64,000 nucleotides of DNA from Acephala macrosclerotiorum (lineage: Eukaryota; Ascomycota; Leotiomycetes; Helotiales; Mollisiaceae): the NCBI GenBank assembly GCA_014904845.1, contig MU119245.1, positions 62,001-126,000 of the forward strand, in the 5' to 3' direction. The translations under genes and the position numbers were made by a program. Shown piece after piece: positions 1-11,953 of the stretch. Below the pieces are notes generated by a model. The model searched no databases, was not told where the DNA came from, and saw only the letters and a list, made by a program, of their open reading frames with translations. Each line of letters opens with the position of its first letter. The stretch's first letter is position 1.

Positions 1-4
1 TAAG

Positions 5-3000
5 TTCCTGCCGGGAATGAATTCTATCGTCTGTTTAAAATGCTAATCTCTGAGCTGTGCAGGGACATCCTATCCATTTTGATGTTTGCGAAACGGCCGT
101 TGAAAGTCGGAGAGGTCCAAGAGGCTCTCTCAATCCACCAAATGAAACTTACAAGAGGCACTTGTCCAAACCTCGACTCGAATACCCTGATCCTAAAGGA
201 ATACATTGTGCACCGCTGTGCACCTCTGGTGGATTTCATTCCACCTTCCAAAGAGTCTGATGATGGTCATCTGCAATTGTCGCATGCATCCGTTTACGAG
301 TTCCTGCAAGAACACCTGGCTAAAAAGGGAGACGCGTGTGGCAGTGCTCCCGAAGCTCCAGCCGAACAACTTGTCTGTCACGATGTCATTGCAGATGCGT
401 GTCTCAAATACCTTTCTCAATTGCGGTACTCGAAAGTCCTCAGAAAGCTCTCCTCAACGGAGTTTCAGACTGGATTCGAACGCAGCCCAGAAAATATTCG
501 CCAACACCATTTTTTGCAGTACGCCGCAAAGTACTGGTACCGACACCTCGAAGAATGGGGTTGCGACCGGTGCGAGGAATTGAAGGCTTTCATTCTATCA
601 CCGCAGTTCATTACCGCGATCCAAGTTCAGAGCCTCTTTGTTGTCGGCCATTTTATCAACAGCTTCGATCAAGAAAACAAGTCGCGAAAACTGATGAAGC
701 GTAATATCCCTGAGTGGTTCAGGAACTGTGCTGATGGCCGCTGCCACGCAAAGGACTATGAACTCTTCATCACTGAGTGGAGCCGATTCCTTCAATTGGG
801 CGTCACAGATTTCATGAATGGCGAGATCGAGAGGTGTCTTTGGGGCGCTCTTGGGCCGGATAACTTTCTAGGGGTCTTTGGTCGCAGCATAGAGAAGAAC
901 CAGAGCTTCCTACTTGTTGGATCGGATCCTGATAGGACATGTGATGAAGATAAAGATGATCGTCAGCGATGCGTCTACAATACGATAAGTGGCGATGGTA
1001 CTCGCCTATCAATATGGAAAGCAAGTCCTGACGGGTAAAGACGCTTCCCTCCACTATTTGCAGCTGACTGATCACTGACAATTCTGATGCTAGCGCAACG
1101 TCCAACATTGAACTAAGGCGCGAGCTCTGGTACATCGACGGTACCAGAGCCCCTTTCCAATACGGTCCAATAGAGACGATATCATTTGACCAGTCCCTGG
1201 TGCAGTGGGATCTTTATGATCCTTGCCACTTTAGAGACTTTCCTCTTATCCCTACCCAAGATTTGCCGGTGCGCGCGCAATCAGTTGCAGACAGTCAGCA
1301 CGGGATAAGCATGAGAATTGGTTCCGCGTTTTTCAGTAGAGAAATGGGAGGACAGTGGACGATTGCAGGTCAAGCACCAAGTGGGAAGCCCCTTCCATAT
1401 TGGGAAGATGTTTTCGTCCAAGGACAGTACACTATCCGTTCACGACGGAAATTGGTCAATCCGGAGAAGATTATCAAGCCTGCAGACGTCTCAGTCATGG
1501 ACAGCCGCCGAAAGAGGGCGAGGAGAAGTAGTCCTCTGACATCCGATGACGACTCCGATGACACGAACATGCTTGATGAGCGGGAGTGTGGAGACCTTAT
1601 ATCCTCCGCCGAGGAGTGCTGGTCCTTGGTTTCCTCGGAGTCTGCTGGCTCATCTGGAGATGAGGTAAAGGGCACGGACAGCTCCGCTGGTGAAGAGGCT
1701 GCTGGAAATTCAAGTGACGACGACGAATCAAATTCGAATTCGGAGATTAGTCATGATGCTGAGGATCGGTCGAGCTCCTTGTCCCAACGGAGCGACAGAT
1801 CAACTTCAGCCGCCGAGTCTGTAACGTCAGCTTCCTCGGTGGGAGAATCTGCTTCTGATCATGGCGACCCGGGCTCCGACGGCGACGACGAGAAGTCAGA
1901 CATAGCCAGATATGATTCCGACTCCGAATTTAGCGGTATTTATAAATTTCAGCCTAAAATCGCTCGATCCAGAACTTTCCAGTATCGACTATGCGATCTA
2001 TGCCGGGGGGATTGCGGTCTCGATACCGACCCACGACCATTTTACCAGTGCACACTTTGCGATGCAGAAGGCTGGGATATGTGTTCTGATTGCTTTGCAA
2101 AGGGCGAATGGTGCCTCAAAAACAACCACCAACTGCTCAAAATGGTCGGACGTAAGAATCGATTTTTAACAATTGGGACGGTGTGTCGCAATGATGCTCG
2201 ACCAGGAGTCAACATCACGGTGCAGCGCAACAGACTGTCCGGAACAGAGACGGTCTTTCGATATACTACTACTAGTCCGAGTCTCCTTTACGAGTCGCCT
2301 CCAGTACTGCATCCAACCCTGCCTCTTCTGGTCTATCCTCTGGACGGGCGACGATTTCTATTCGCCAATCTAGTCGAGAACACATATTTCATGCACAGAA
2401 TCTCGTTTGATGAAGCAGAGAGCAAGGGAAGCGAGCCGTTTGCCGTGAAAGTAGTCTTGCGTTTCTCCTTCTGTGGGAAGTATCTCCATATTGGGCGGGT
2501 TTCGGCAAGAAAGGTCGAATGTGGTACTCCCACCGTCAAGCTTTTCGTTCAGGTCATGACAGTAGAGCTGTCCATCCAGAACCCTTGCTCACGCCGACCA
2601 AAGACTCTGCCACGCCGCCATGGAATTTCGCTTGGCACTTGGCCCACTGTTGCGATTTCGCAACTGCCTTTCACCTTCACATGGGAGGGGAAACACGTCT
2701 ATGTCTCGCTGAGTGGGGAATGGCTCAAGGTATTCAAGATACCTCTAAGTACACGCCAAGATCATGAAACAAAGACCGATACAGCATCCATTTCCAAGAC
2801 ATTTCTAGATCTCCGCCTCAAGGACGAAGTTCAGGAGATCCATACCTTGGACAAGAAAGTTGCGCTACCCCGCTCGGCGAGGGTGAGGCCGATCCATTTC
2901 TACCCGCCTCGAAGCAAGAAGGAATGTGCGAGGATCATAATCAGCTCGATGTATGGTGAGCGACCACAGCTCCCTATCGTGGTATACCTTAAACCTGAGA

Positions 3001-3143
3001 GCATGGGCGAGTGGGTAGTTGCGAAGGAGGCTGTTCTGTCGGTTACGGATGAGCCGCGGAAGCGAGAAGATCCGTTGTTGGAGGACTTTGATGCAGATTC
3101 GGATTGTGATTTGATCATGCCGTTGTTGGACTTTCAGAGGTAA
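5..3143 (+). CDS. NACHT-type NLR-like protein with ZZ zinc finger (5' partial)
   Basis: The 3' part of a gene that begins before the window. Two exons are seen, about 5-1034 and 1094-3143. A 59-bp GT-AG intron joins them in phase, and an AG at 3-4 is a likely acceptor just after an in-frame TAA. The first exon has the region that follows a fungal NACHT ATPase: DILSILMFAKRPLKVGEVQE and LQLSHASVYEFL match the winged-helix segment of NACHT/STAND proteins. Next comes a Ser/Asp/Glu-rich acidic stretch (about 1500-1920). Then a ZZ-type zinc finger (about 1978-2140) with CxxC pairs (CDLC, CTLC, CSDC) and a distal His. The final 300 residues are beta-rich and could be a degenerate propeller, but I recognise no clear WD repeat. 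The NACHT P-loop must lie upstream, outside the window. Likely an intracellular NLR-like sensor; the ligand is unknown. The NACHT call is firm by pattern, and the ZZ finger is clear. Confidence 0.8.
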
Positions 3144-3202
3144 GAGGGGGTGGGAGGGTAAAGTTTGCTTCGCAAGTCACTCATTCGCTCCCATCGATTC
3201 TT

Positions 3203-3274
3203 CGTTGCAAGGTGAAGGGTTGAAGCTCATGACTTCATTTTCTCAAGAAACATAACTCATCCCACCTTGCAACG
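3203..3274. repeat. 12-bp perfect inverted repeat, 48-nt loop
   Basis: The arms are 3203-3214 (cgttgcaaggtg) and 3263-3274 (caccttgcaacg). They lie just downstream of the NACHT/ZZ stop codon. This could be a 3'-end stem-loop or the remnant of a small inverted-repeat element; no target duplication was noticed. Confidence 0.45.
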
Positions 3275-3605
3275 CTTTTTAAAGGCTCCTTACCCTTCAA
3301 TTTCATACCTGCGCATGCCTTGAAACCGGCTCCAGTCATACAGACTTTTACCAAAGTGAGAACATTCCGAATTTCACGCACGCGCACCGCATCCATATCC
3401 CATATTCACTTAAATGAGTATGAGTTTGCATTGAAGCCCATGATGAATTCCACGGCAATTTCATTCACAAGTGGAAGCTCTCGCAAAGTAATACTAAGCC
3501 ACGCACAGCTTTAGTAACAAACTCCCAGGCAAATCGACTCAAGAGCTAACTTCAGAAAAGAAACTCTTATCGATCCCATTTCTAGCTTGCTCAACTGCGC
3601 TCGTT
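3275..3605. other. intergenic, no gene seen
   Basis: Short spacer between two genes whose 3' ends converge. Only short unsupported ORFs. Confidence 0.5.
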
Positions 3606-4329
3606 CTAATCCTTAAGGTTACGAGCAACCAATTGTCTAGCTTCAGCCTCCTTCAACTCCTGCATCTGGACATCTCGCAGAGCCGTAATGTTCCATTCGC
3701 TCATTCCGCTCTCGAGCGCCTCCGCGTAGTCACGCTTGTGGATATCGAGCATGGCGTTCGTGGCTTCGATTTCGTCGAATTCGCGTTTGGAGATGAGGCC
3801 CTCGGCGAGGTTACGGCGTCCATCGTTGCGGCACTTGAGTTTTTTAGCAACTCTTCAAAGTTGAACTGACTGTGAAATGAATGCTTGAGTAATAGCAGGA
3901 GAGGAAAAATACTCACGCAAGACTCGACCTGTACAGGTGGTTTCATCCTAATAGACTCGGGCATCATCCTATCACAGCTTCCAGCATTGGGGTCCCAGCG
4001 ACAAAGGTACCTGTATCCAGTCCGTCAGCACAAGAGAGAGAACGTCAGAGAGAGATTGAGACGTACCAAAGTCCATTGACTACGACCTTGTCAACATGCG
4101 TATTCAGTGCAGGAGCACAACCAAGCATTGGGCAGTCGCAGGGATTGTCATTGGAGCAGCCAGGGCCAGCTCGATTGCAGCTGTTGTCTGTGACGAGCCA
4201 TCGCCAGTCCTTGGTATAAGGGTTCTGCCAGGCGTTAGGGAGGCTGAAGAAGGCGTAGTTGAAACCCGGGCAGAGGGCGAGGGTGAGGCGGAGGAGGCCC
4301 AAGAGGACCAAGAGGATGAAGTGGTGCAT
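3606..4329 (-). CDS. small secreted cysteine-rich protein, copy A
   Basis: Three exons on the minus strand: 4329-4067, 4010-3917 and 3833-3606. The introns are 56 and 83 bp, both GT-AG, and all phases agree, giving 194 residues. Residues 1-18 are a signal peptide (MHHFILLVLLGLLRLTLA). The mature N-terminus starts LCPGFNYAF. A Cys-rich core contains NDNPCDCPMLGC and HVDKVVVNGLW, then YLCRWDPNAGSC. The C-terminal third is charged and helical (IEATNAMLDIHKRDY). It is paralogous over its whole length to the gene at 4962-5736, with both introns in the same positions. I recognise no family. Secretion, small size and cysteines fit an effector-like or cell-surface protein, but function is unknown. 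Confidence 0.8.
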
Positions 4330-4961
4330 GGTTGCTTTCTTGTGGGGGTTTTGTTTTGTAGAAGGTGATAGAACGTCCGAATCACAGCTATGATCACGAC
4401 GTTAAGGATAGAGAAGAGGATGCGTTTGTGTTCTGAATTTAGGGAAGGTTGTGGTTGTGCGATCTTGGCTTGCCTCTTAAAGTATGATTTCCTAGCGGAA
4501 GTGATGCGGAGTGACTCACGGATTCAAACGTCCCAATTGAGTCTTTGGTGAGTAACTTTGATAAAAAAGGTGAATCGGGTCTTTGCTTCAAGTTTGGGAT
4601 CCATGGGACCTTCCCTATCAATTATCCTCACGAAGGTGACAAGGAGTCCTGGAACTTTCGCCATTGAGATCCTGCAAGGACAAAGCCTTTGGACGAAAAA
4701 CCGTCATTCTAAAAGCTGAAAAAAGGACCGGAAAGCTCAGAAGATTAAATATATTTCATGGAGCCTAGACTTCTAGTGTTTTAACAACTTACGTAATACT
4801 CTCACGGCAATTTATAGGAGAGGAAGATTATCATTATTGATTATTCCATGCAAGATGAAGCGCTAAATTTGGCACTTCAAGCTCTTGAGGAGCCCAAAAT
4901 ATCCTACGGCAAATGTCAAACTCCTTGCTTTCCCTTTACTATCTCACACCCCTTCCTCATT
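4330..4961. other. intergenic between the two paralogues
   Basis: Promoter-side spacer of copy A and 3' flank of copy B. No coding sequence recognised. Confidence 0.5.
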
Positions 4962-5736
4962 TCAAGACAAATGATCCAGATCGCGAGCCCGCAATTGGTA
5001 CTCCTCCGCTTCCTTTAGTTCTCGAATTTGACTATCTCGTAGAGCAGTAATGTTGCTTGAACTCATCCACGTAAGTGCATCTGCGTATTCACGTTTGTGG
5101 ATGTCCAACATAGCGTTTGTAGCTTCAATAGCTTGATACTCGCGCTCGCTGATCAGGCCAAGTTCCAGATTCCTCTTTCCATCGTTACGGCACTAGAAGT
5201 TGTTAGTTAAATGGGACAGAAGGTGAGCTTGGTTAGCATGTTGACGAAGTGAGAAATTAAAGGTCAACACTTACGCATGATTCGACTTTGGCAGATGGTT
5301 GGTACTTGCGATCCTCCCCGGTATCTGAATAGTGTATCATGTCACATTCTCCAGCGTTAGGGTCCTGACGACAGAGATACCTGACACTCTATTAGCACAG
5401 TGCGAAGCAGAAAGTAGAGACGCTTGAGACGTGCCAAAGTCCATAAACCTGAATCTTGTCAACGTGTACGTTATCTGGGCCAGCTGAACAACCAAAGCCA
5501 CTAGTTTGATCGTATATATCACACTCGGAACAGGGGTTGTCATTCGGGCATCCGTTTATTGGGGCCACACAGCTGCCATTGGCGATCGCCCACTTGTAGC
5601 ATCCGGTGTATGGAGTACTGGCGTCACACCACTTGTTCTGATACTGCAGATTGAAGAATCCGTAGTTGAAGCCAGGGCAAATGGCATAGCTGAGACGGGT
5701 AAGGCCTAAGATGGAGAAAGTAATGATGTAGTGCAT
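4962..5736 (-). CDS. small secreted cysteine-rich protein, copy B
   Basis: Three exons on the minus strand: 5736-5435, 5380-5275 and 5192-4962, giving 212 residues. The start has a signal peptide (MHYIITFSILGLTRLSYA) followed by ICPGFNYGF. Core matches to copy A include NDNPCSECD, HVDKIQVYGLW, YLCRQDPNAGEC, CRNDGKRNL and IEATNAMLDIHKREY. Intron positions are identical to copy A. Intron 1 has a GC donor (GCACGT) where copy A has GTACGT. The join is forced by the phase and by homology to the paralogue, so the gene probably uses a rare GC-AG intron unless the site is inactive. Copy B has extra cysteines in a short insertion (NKWCD, TGCYK). Product unknown; likely extracellular. Confidence 0.8.
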
Positions 5737-6567
5737 GGTTGTTTTGGGGATGAGTATGTTCTAAGGTGCTTGCTGTATTTTGATTGAAGGTAGGAATGGG
5801 TCCAAAGGATACTTGTGATGATGAAGATAATTCGGAGGAGTTCTGGTTGCCTGTTTCCCTAAATAAGTATTGAATAGCTATCCTTTGACTCGACCCATGG
5901 CCGTGAATCAAAATCCAGTTCTACAGTGACTGTAGAGATACTCTGGGAATCACGGCTCCTAGGAATACTACTTATGAATACGTATATATCCCCGGGTCTA
6001 TGCTTTTGCAACATTTGGTTTTGGGGTCGATAACGGCAGGGTGCTTTGTCCATGAATTTGGCACTGAATTCTCGCGAGGTTTTGTACTTGCAAAACTTAT
6101 TTCAAGTATAAATAAATTTGGCCCACGCTCTCATCGACTGGTTTAAGAACACCAGATTTAGATTGTTGTATTGCATAATTCAGGAAAGATTCAAGCAATT
6201 GAAACTGCAAACGAAAGAATTCGACAGGCAATAGCATTCTTCTGATTTCAGACCACTTGGACAGCTCCCCGAAGTCCTTCTCCAAACATGACACTATGCA
6301 CTTTCGCCTTTACACCGAAGCTCTCACTCGAAGAAAATCCAATGCACCTTGCATAACAGCGAAATAATTCCCCAAGCATATTCCACTCGATTGTTTGTCC
6401 ACGCAATATATCCCAATACACCAACAAGCACGTATAAACTCCGCCGTCACATCTCAAAGTAAAATCTCGTTCCCCAACAAAGCCATTAGCCACGCAAGAA
6501 CCTCCGCCCGCGAATTCCAAGCCTAGCATCACTTCCCTCCACCCAATCTGACTCGCAGATCGATCTT
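5737..6567. other. intergenic, no gene seen
   Basis: Upstream region of copy B and 3' flank of the next minus-strand gene. Nothing recognisable. Confidence 0.5.
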
Positions 6568-6948
6568 CTACGCGATAGCCTCATATCCACCACTTCCGGC
6601 GTGCTTCTCACGCTCCGAGAACAACCAGTAAACAATCAACCCCACGACCGGAAACAAGAATACGCCAACGCACCAGATGAGCTTGTGGGAGGGTGGGCGG
6701 TTGGACTTCAGGACTTCCACTGTTCGCACACAATCATCAGCCTCGTCCCTGATCATAGCTCCTACCACACAACGATAAGGGAAGGGGGACGTACTCCACA
6801 CCATGATATCCAAGATCAGAACAATGAATCCGAGCACTCCTCCACCAGTGCCATATTTCCAGCTATTACCATGCGCGGTGGTGGTGAGTGTCTCCTCGGC
6901 CATGGCGAGGGAGACGAGGAGGAGTTGGGCGGTGATTTGTTGGAACAT
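6568..6948 (-). CDS. small membrane protein, PLDc_N-like
   Basis: Two exons, 6948-6795 and 6719-6568, separated by a 75-bp GT-AG intron, giving 101 residues. The ATG at 6948 is chosen because it begins a signal/anchor segment (MFQQITAQLLLVSLAMA); in-frame codons upstream look non-coding. A transmembrane helix follows (GGVLGFIVLILDIMVW), then EVLKSNRPPSHKLIWC and a second hydrophobic span (VGVFLFPVVGLIVYWLF). That order of hydrophobic segment, short polar loop with Pro/His/Lys, then PxxGxxxYW is typical of the PLDc_N (cardiolipin synthase N-terminal) membrane module. The protein is this module alone, so it is not an enzyme by itself. Location is probably secretory or ER membrane. Confidence 0.75.
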   Translation of the reverse strand: MFQQITAQLLLVSLAMAEETLTTTAHGNSWKYGTGGGVLGFIVLILDIMVWSTSPFPYRCVVGAMIRDEADDCVRTVEVLKSNRPPSHKLIWCVGVFLFPVVGLIVYWLFSEREKHAGSGGYEAIA

Positions 6949-8512
6949 CTTTGTTGGTTGTTGATGTCGCGTGTTGTTGCTTTGGGGATTGTTAGCTTTG
7001 TTTTGGAGGGCTTGATGTCCTGAAGTTCGCAGATGTTGAAGGAGATGGGAGATGAGGGAGCGTACTTGAGATATGGTATGAGAATTGAGTCGAGTTTGGG
7101 AGGTTGGAGGGGAATGAACGATAAGAAGCTGAAGGCGGGGAAATTGGAAAATAAGCAAGTGGTTGAGTCGTCATCCCACTAGGATGCATCTGCCATGGCG
7201 CTGTTATGCATGTCTCCGTCATACCCCGTGACACAGAAAACTCGAGAAAATGACTTCGGAGGCTCACTATCTGAAGACCAGAGCAAGAAATATATTTTCA
7301 TGTTTTTATTATTGCGGAATATCTAAGTGTTGGGTTTGAGACTGGGGTTGCACGAGGAAAAGGGGATCGAAGTACCTTGCTTAGCTAGCGAATAGTGAGA
7401 CGAATAAGGGCCATCTAGGCAACAGAATTCAGGAGAAGACTATTTGACGAATGATAGGACAAATAAGCCAAGACTCGGAGACAATTGAAGCGCCCCGAGA
7501 AATCATGCGTTGACTCCTTCAGCTTGAAATGTCATCCGTAAGGATTTGCCGCTGCCTTAGGATTTCAATGTCCCCACCAAAAATAGAAAATTTACCCATT
7601 GAAAAAGATTACCGCAAGCCCAGACTGTCAGACAATAGAAGGAGACGTATCTAAGAGCGTTCGCAGCAGAAATCAAAAAGACACCAAAGTCTGTTCCGTT
7701 GAGATCTAGAACAATAGCGGCCGATATGCAGATTTCCGTATCCCACAACTCAACAACCAATACCATCTACCTCCCCCCCAAGAGCACCCAGCGATAATAT
7801 TTCTTCCCTCCCTCTCCTTCTCTTTTTGCCCCTCTGCCAATGCCTACTTCTCTTAACCGATCTACTCTATCCTCTATCATTGATCGACGGATTTAGATAT
7901 GCTTGCAAACATCGTACTTATTCAAGATAAACTTGCCGATCCAGCCAGCGCAGTTGCAGATCTATTTCACCCGCGTAAAACTCCCCATTTAATTGTCCCC
8001 GAATTCAGCTTTAATTCCAGGAGGAAGGAAGGGAGAGAGTGGATGAGAGGAGACTGACCTTTTCCACACTCCCAAATTAAGAGACCGCGCTCGGTACATG
8101 ATAGCGCAAAATCTAAACTATAGCATAAACAGAATCGAAAGCTGTATCGCCGCAGCCTTCTACCGTTATTAAAAAGCAAGAAGGTGTGGGTCTGGAGTAC
8201 TTGTGTCTTGCCCCAACTACCTCGCACTAGACTAAAGTTGATGAGATAATGTTCTTGCAGCTATGAGATACTGTGATAACGAGAGACGCTCAAGAAAGGT
8301 CGGATAATGACAGTAGTAATCTCAGTATGGAAGGAGTGAAGAGCTATGTGTAGATAATCAGAAAATGAGCATTCCGGCAATGCAGACTTATTTCTGAAGG
8401 GAATAAATACAAGCATCCCAATATATGGAACTGCCGAGCAACATATGAAAAGATAATCCAGACGGGAGGGTATAATGATGTTGACAGCGCCCCAAGGATG
8501 TTTCCGAGAATT
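6949..8512. other. 1.5-kb region without a supported gene
   Basis: Only short overlapping ORFs on both strands, without recognisable domains or consistent splice structure. A pyrimidine-rich stretch lies near 7760-7830. Confidence 0.45.
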
Positions 8513-9112
8513 TCAGTACCATGACTGGGGCAAAATTGGAGCTGACACTATAGAATGAGGCTTAGTTTGCAACATCGGATGAAGTATTGTGGTCGTTTTG
8601 ATCTTTGGAGGTTGAACGTTGTATGTAATCTCGTTTGAAGGTCTTGCTAAAGTTGTCGTGGTTAGGTTAAGGACTCTCATCCTCGTGCTTTTCGTTCCCC
8701 AAATCTTATTCGTAGAATCGAATTCAAAATCGTCATCTGTCGCCTCGTCAAAGTCTGGTTCGTCATCTCGCAACATGTCTTGCTCGAATGTCACATTGGA
8801 CGACCGACAATGGTTATCTGCTTCTATAATCTTCTGATATTGCGTTTCCAAGTTGCCGAGGTCTTGCTTCTTTAGCGATTTCGTGTCGCAAAGATTCAGG
8901 ACGCGGTGGAAATACAAGATTTCGACGCAGAGTTGGATGAGAGAGTCCTCGTACCGAGGGGAGACACCCATACCGTCCCATTGCTAATAGATGATTTCCA
9001 AGAGGTTATCTCGGGAAATCAGTGTTGCGATGTCTGTCAGTCTTGTGATTATCGAGGTTTTCATCGCGTTGTGGAGACTATTGGACTGGAGGACGCCTGG
9101 TCTGCTCAGCAT
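8513..9112 (-). pseudogene. unknown protein, ORF broken by one TAG
   Basis: Reading the minus strand from the ATG at 9112, the frame is open for about 42 codons to a TAG at 8986-8984. It then continues open in the same frame for about 157 more codons to the stop at 8513. The sequence around the break (LLEIIY, stop, QWDGMGVSPRYE) reads as continuous protein. A helical segment follows (LIQLCVEILYFHRVLNL), then a strongly acidic stretch (DDEPDFDEATDDDFEF). The first helical part resembles the N-terminal helical regions of fungal STAND proteins, but I cannot name the family. It may be the tail of the decayed STAND gene upstream (10057-10623). A small intron removing the TAG is not excluded. Confidence 0.4.
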
Positions 9113-9302
9113 TAGATATTACTGATTCGCGGATGCTATATATACCTGTACCACCTGTGCGAAGATAAACCATACCAATGCTCCTATCCTGAACGATGAA
9201 TGATCTTGGATGACTCTCGGTAAGGAATGAATCCGGATGAGTAGACTTGAATTCTCCACGTGACTTAGTTCTGTGGAGAACATCTCTTGTGGATCGTAGC
9301 AG

Positions 9303-9886
9303 TCAATTTACGGAGAACTTGGTGTGCCTTGGTCTGAGTGCAGCCTGGGCCTCAAATCGAGTCCGAATCCGAGTCGGAGTCAAATTGATACATTTTTGGA
9401 TACAGTTTCTGCATTGACGTGAACGTACTGGGGACTGGACTTGGAGCTGGTAGTATGCTTTCCACAACAATCCTTTCGATAATCTTTCAGCCAAAATGAA
9501 CTGGTGAATCAACTCCTTATTGTCAATCACAGTGGGATTTGCGCCAGAAGTTGGATTGGTGGATGGGGGTCGTCGCTTTGCAGGGCCTAATTGTTTCAGG
9601 CTTGTCGGTTTCGACACCAGTTGGACTTCCTTTTGAAAACTTGCCTCTCCAGTCTTAAAATCGCACTGAAGCCCTCGTACCGGCTGACAAGTTCTTGGCG
9701 ACTTAGCGACGCCGAGCAGAATGATGCAATCCTTCGCACGTTTATCAAGAAGGCTAGCCTTAGACTTTGGTCCTCAGGATCGTTTCTCCCTGGGGTGACA
9801 GACTTGGTCCATGATCCCAGCGACGCGACGTAGATATTCGGTGGGATCATGTTCTTCTTGGAGCGTCGACATGAGTGACTTTTCAA
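9303..9886 (-). pseudogene. decayed coding remnants between STAND fragments
   Basis: Overlapping minus-strand open stretches at 9886-9596 and 9617-9303 in different frames, lying between the STAND N-terminal relic and the 8.5-9.1 kb fragment. The composition is protein-like but no domain is identifiable. Interpreted as frameshifted debris of the same gene; weak evidence. Confidence 0.25.
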
Positions 9887-10056
9887 GCTTTAGGTTGAGG
9901 TGTTGGCCAGCAGGACCGACATCTGTATTTGAGAATGTCATTTGAACTATCGGGTCCGCTCGCTTGGTTGCTGAGTCGAGGGGGCACTATAGAAGCTTTC
10001 GACAGATTCTACGACTTCGCGATTTTGAGTTGTGGTGTTTTCGGTGGTGAAGGTTA

Positions 10057-10623
10057 TCAATCTTGGACTTTTGTCGTTACAATTCGGTGTTGTAGAACGA
10101 GGTCTGGAGGTGCGATGGTCGTCCCTGCCGCAACCATGTGGTCTTGTAGGTTCACTTCCTGATTGAGCTTCCAAACTTCTAGAATACTCAGCACCAACAT
10201 CAAGCTAAGCTTCAATCTCGTCAATGTCTGCAGCAAACGTTGAATCTCTTTTGCTTGATATCTCCGTATCAGCTTCTTCCAAACATCTCTTGACCGCAAT
10301 TCCGAGAAGATGGCCTCGATTTTGACGCAGATCCTAGCACGGTCTCCAATTATCCTGACGGCAAGTATATGGACCTGGTCGTTGCTGTGCCCGATCCCTT
10401 TCTTCTCTAGCACGGCCGAAAGAGGAGTCATTCTTGAGAGAAGTTTTCAAGATCGTGTGCCAGATTTTGAATTTCGTCCTGTGCATTGGCCGGTGGCTCC
10501 TGAATTTTGTCCTTTGCAATGGTTAGAGGCTCGTGAATTTCGTAAAGCGACTTCGTGATCTGATATACTGCTCTAACTAGCTGAGCGACGAGTAACCACG
10601 CCGATGGCCTCAAGACCGGACAT
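10057..10623 (-). pseudogene. fungal STAND N-terminal domain-like gene, frameshifted
   Basis: From the ATG at 10623 on the minus strand the protein starts MSGLEAIGVV. A one-base shift then leads into QLVRAVYQITKSLYEIHEP, and a second shift near 10430 leads from LAHDLENFSQE into TPLSAVLEKKG. The pattern (short hydrophobic start, then helices with YxITKSLYEI and an LxxDLENFS segment, then LxxxL helices with RIIGDRARICVKIEAIF) is typical of the fungal N-terminal helical domain that precedes NACHT or ankyrin regions. Two frameshifts in 200 bp with no plausible splice sites make this a pseudogene. No ATPase motif survives downstream. Confidence 0.5.
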
Positions 10624-11953
10624 CATTCTATTTCAGGACTTAGATTAGCACTATTTCAATTGAAAGGAGGAAGAAATCGACCGTGCGAGAGTCTCCATGA
10701 TATTGTGGTCGGCATCGTGGCGTGATGTGATTATCTCGATATGTTGGAATGGCTTGCGCAGTTGTGACACTCAACCAAACGACAACTGCATCGACAGCTG
10801 ATCCAATATTTGTCTATCCAATTTTATTGCATCCACGCATCGAATAACCTTAGGTATTTCTCTAGGCTTCGGACTCCATGGTGAAGCTCAATCAGCGTAT
10901 TCAATCTCCCAGCCTTGACGGGACAGTTGGCAAAGCTTGGTGGGTGTAGAATGTTATGGTACCCTAGCATTCACCAAGATTGTCCTTGATTAAAGGTAGT
11001 GGGCGGATTGAGAAAGTTTAAGCAACGCTGTGAGATCGTGAACGAAAAGTTCAAGGTTGATATCTCAGACTGTCGACAACAACGTAGCAGCATCACTGCT
11101 AAGAATGACGGAAGAAGCTCATCATATTGCATCGTTGTGGGCATTCTGAGCAATGCGCGATGCCCGAGTACATCTGAGCACTTACAAACTTCCGTGCAGA
11201 GATAAGGGGCTGTCAACTTCCCCCTTTCCGCGGCCCAGGCAGATTCTCTCCATCAGGACAGATGACACAAACTCTATCCTTCGCGGTATCCCGCCGTGGC
11301 TCAAACATCATGTTGGTGAGGCCTCGTCACCAGATGCAGACCAGAAGACAACTCGTCTGCCTGACCGCATCACATGCTAAATGCCAGAGTAAACAAAACA
11401 TGAAGCCAAAAGGAAAGCGCAATCTGTCTTCAGCTTTGAAGAGGCCACAATATGCCAAATGTATGGCGTTGGAGCATTTGTAAATGTAGAAGACGCGTCA
11501 TGAAGAGATACAAATAAACTAATAAACTTGAATGTCCCTAATATGTTTGGTACATTGTTTGGTAAGATTTTACATTGTTTGGCCTGATCGTCGCTGTGGC
11601 TCACACGTCATTGCGCCACAGAACGAAGAAACCTGCGAATTGATCGTGTGCCTCGCCGCTAAGGCCTCGTTCGCTCGCTAGCACTTTCTCCCTGGATAAA
11701 TTCAATTTCATGTGCCAGAACCAGAACCGGAACACCACACAGAAACCTGCATCGCCGAACGTCGTCAACGCTTCCAATCCCACACAGGAAAAAGCAAGCC
11801 AATCCCCACGACGACTGATTCTGCAACGAGAGAACAGCAACATTCATCGCGCTGCCATCAACAACAGCTCCTCTTCGCATCCGCAGATCCAGCGGCTCCT
11901 GCGGCATATCTCCATTCTCAACAATCGGATCAGCTCATTGAGAGCTCTTAAAA
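10624..11953. other. 1.3-kb intergenic region
   Basis: No gene supported. The distal end (about 11700-11950) is the likely promoter and 5' UTR of the reticulon gene. Confidence 0.45.

Noticed and set aside
9591..9833. Plus-strand ORF opposite the STAND debris
   Set aside because: No domain, and the minus strand carries the better protein signal.
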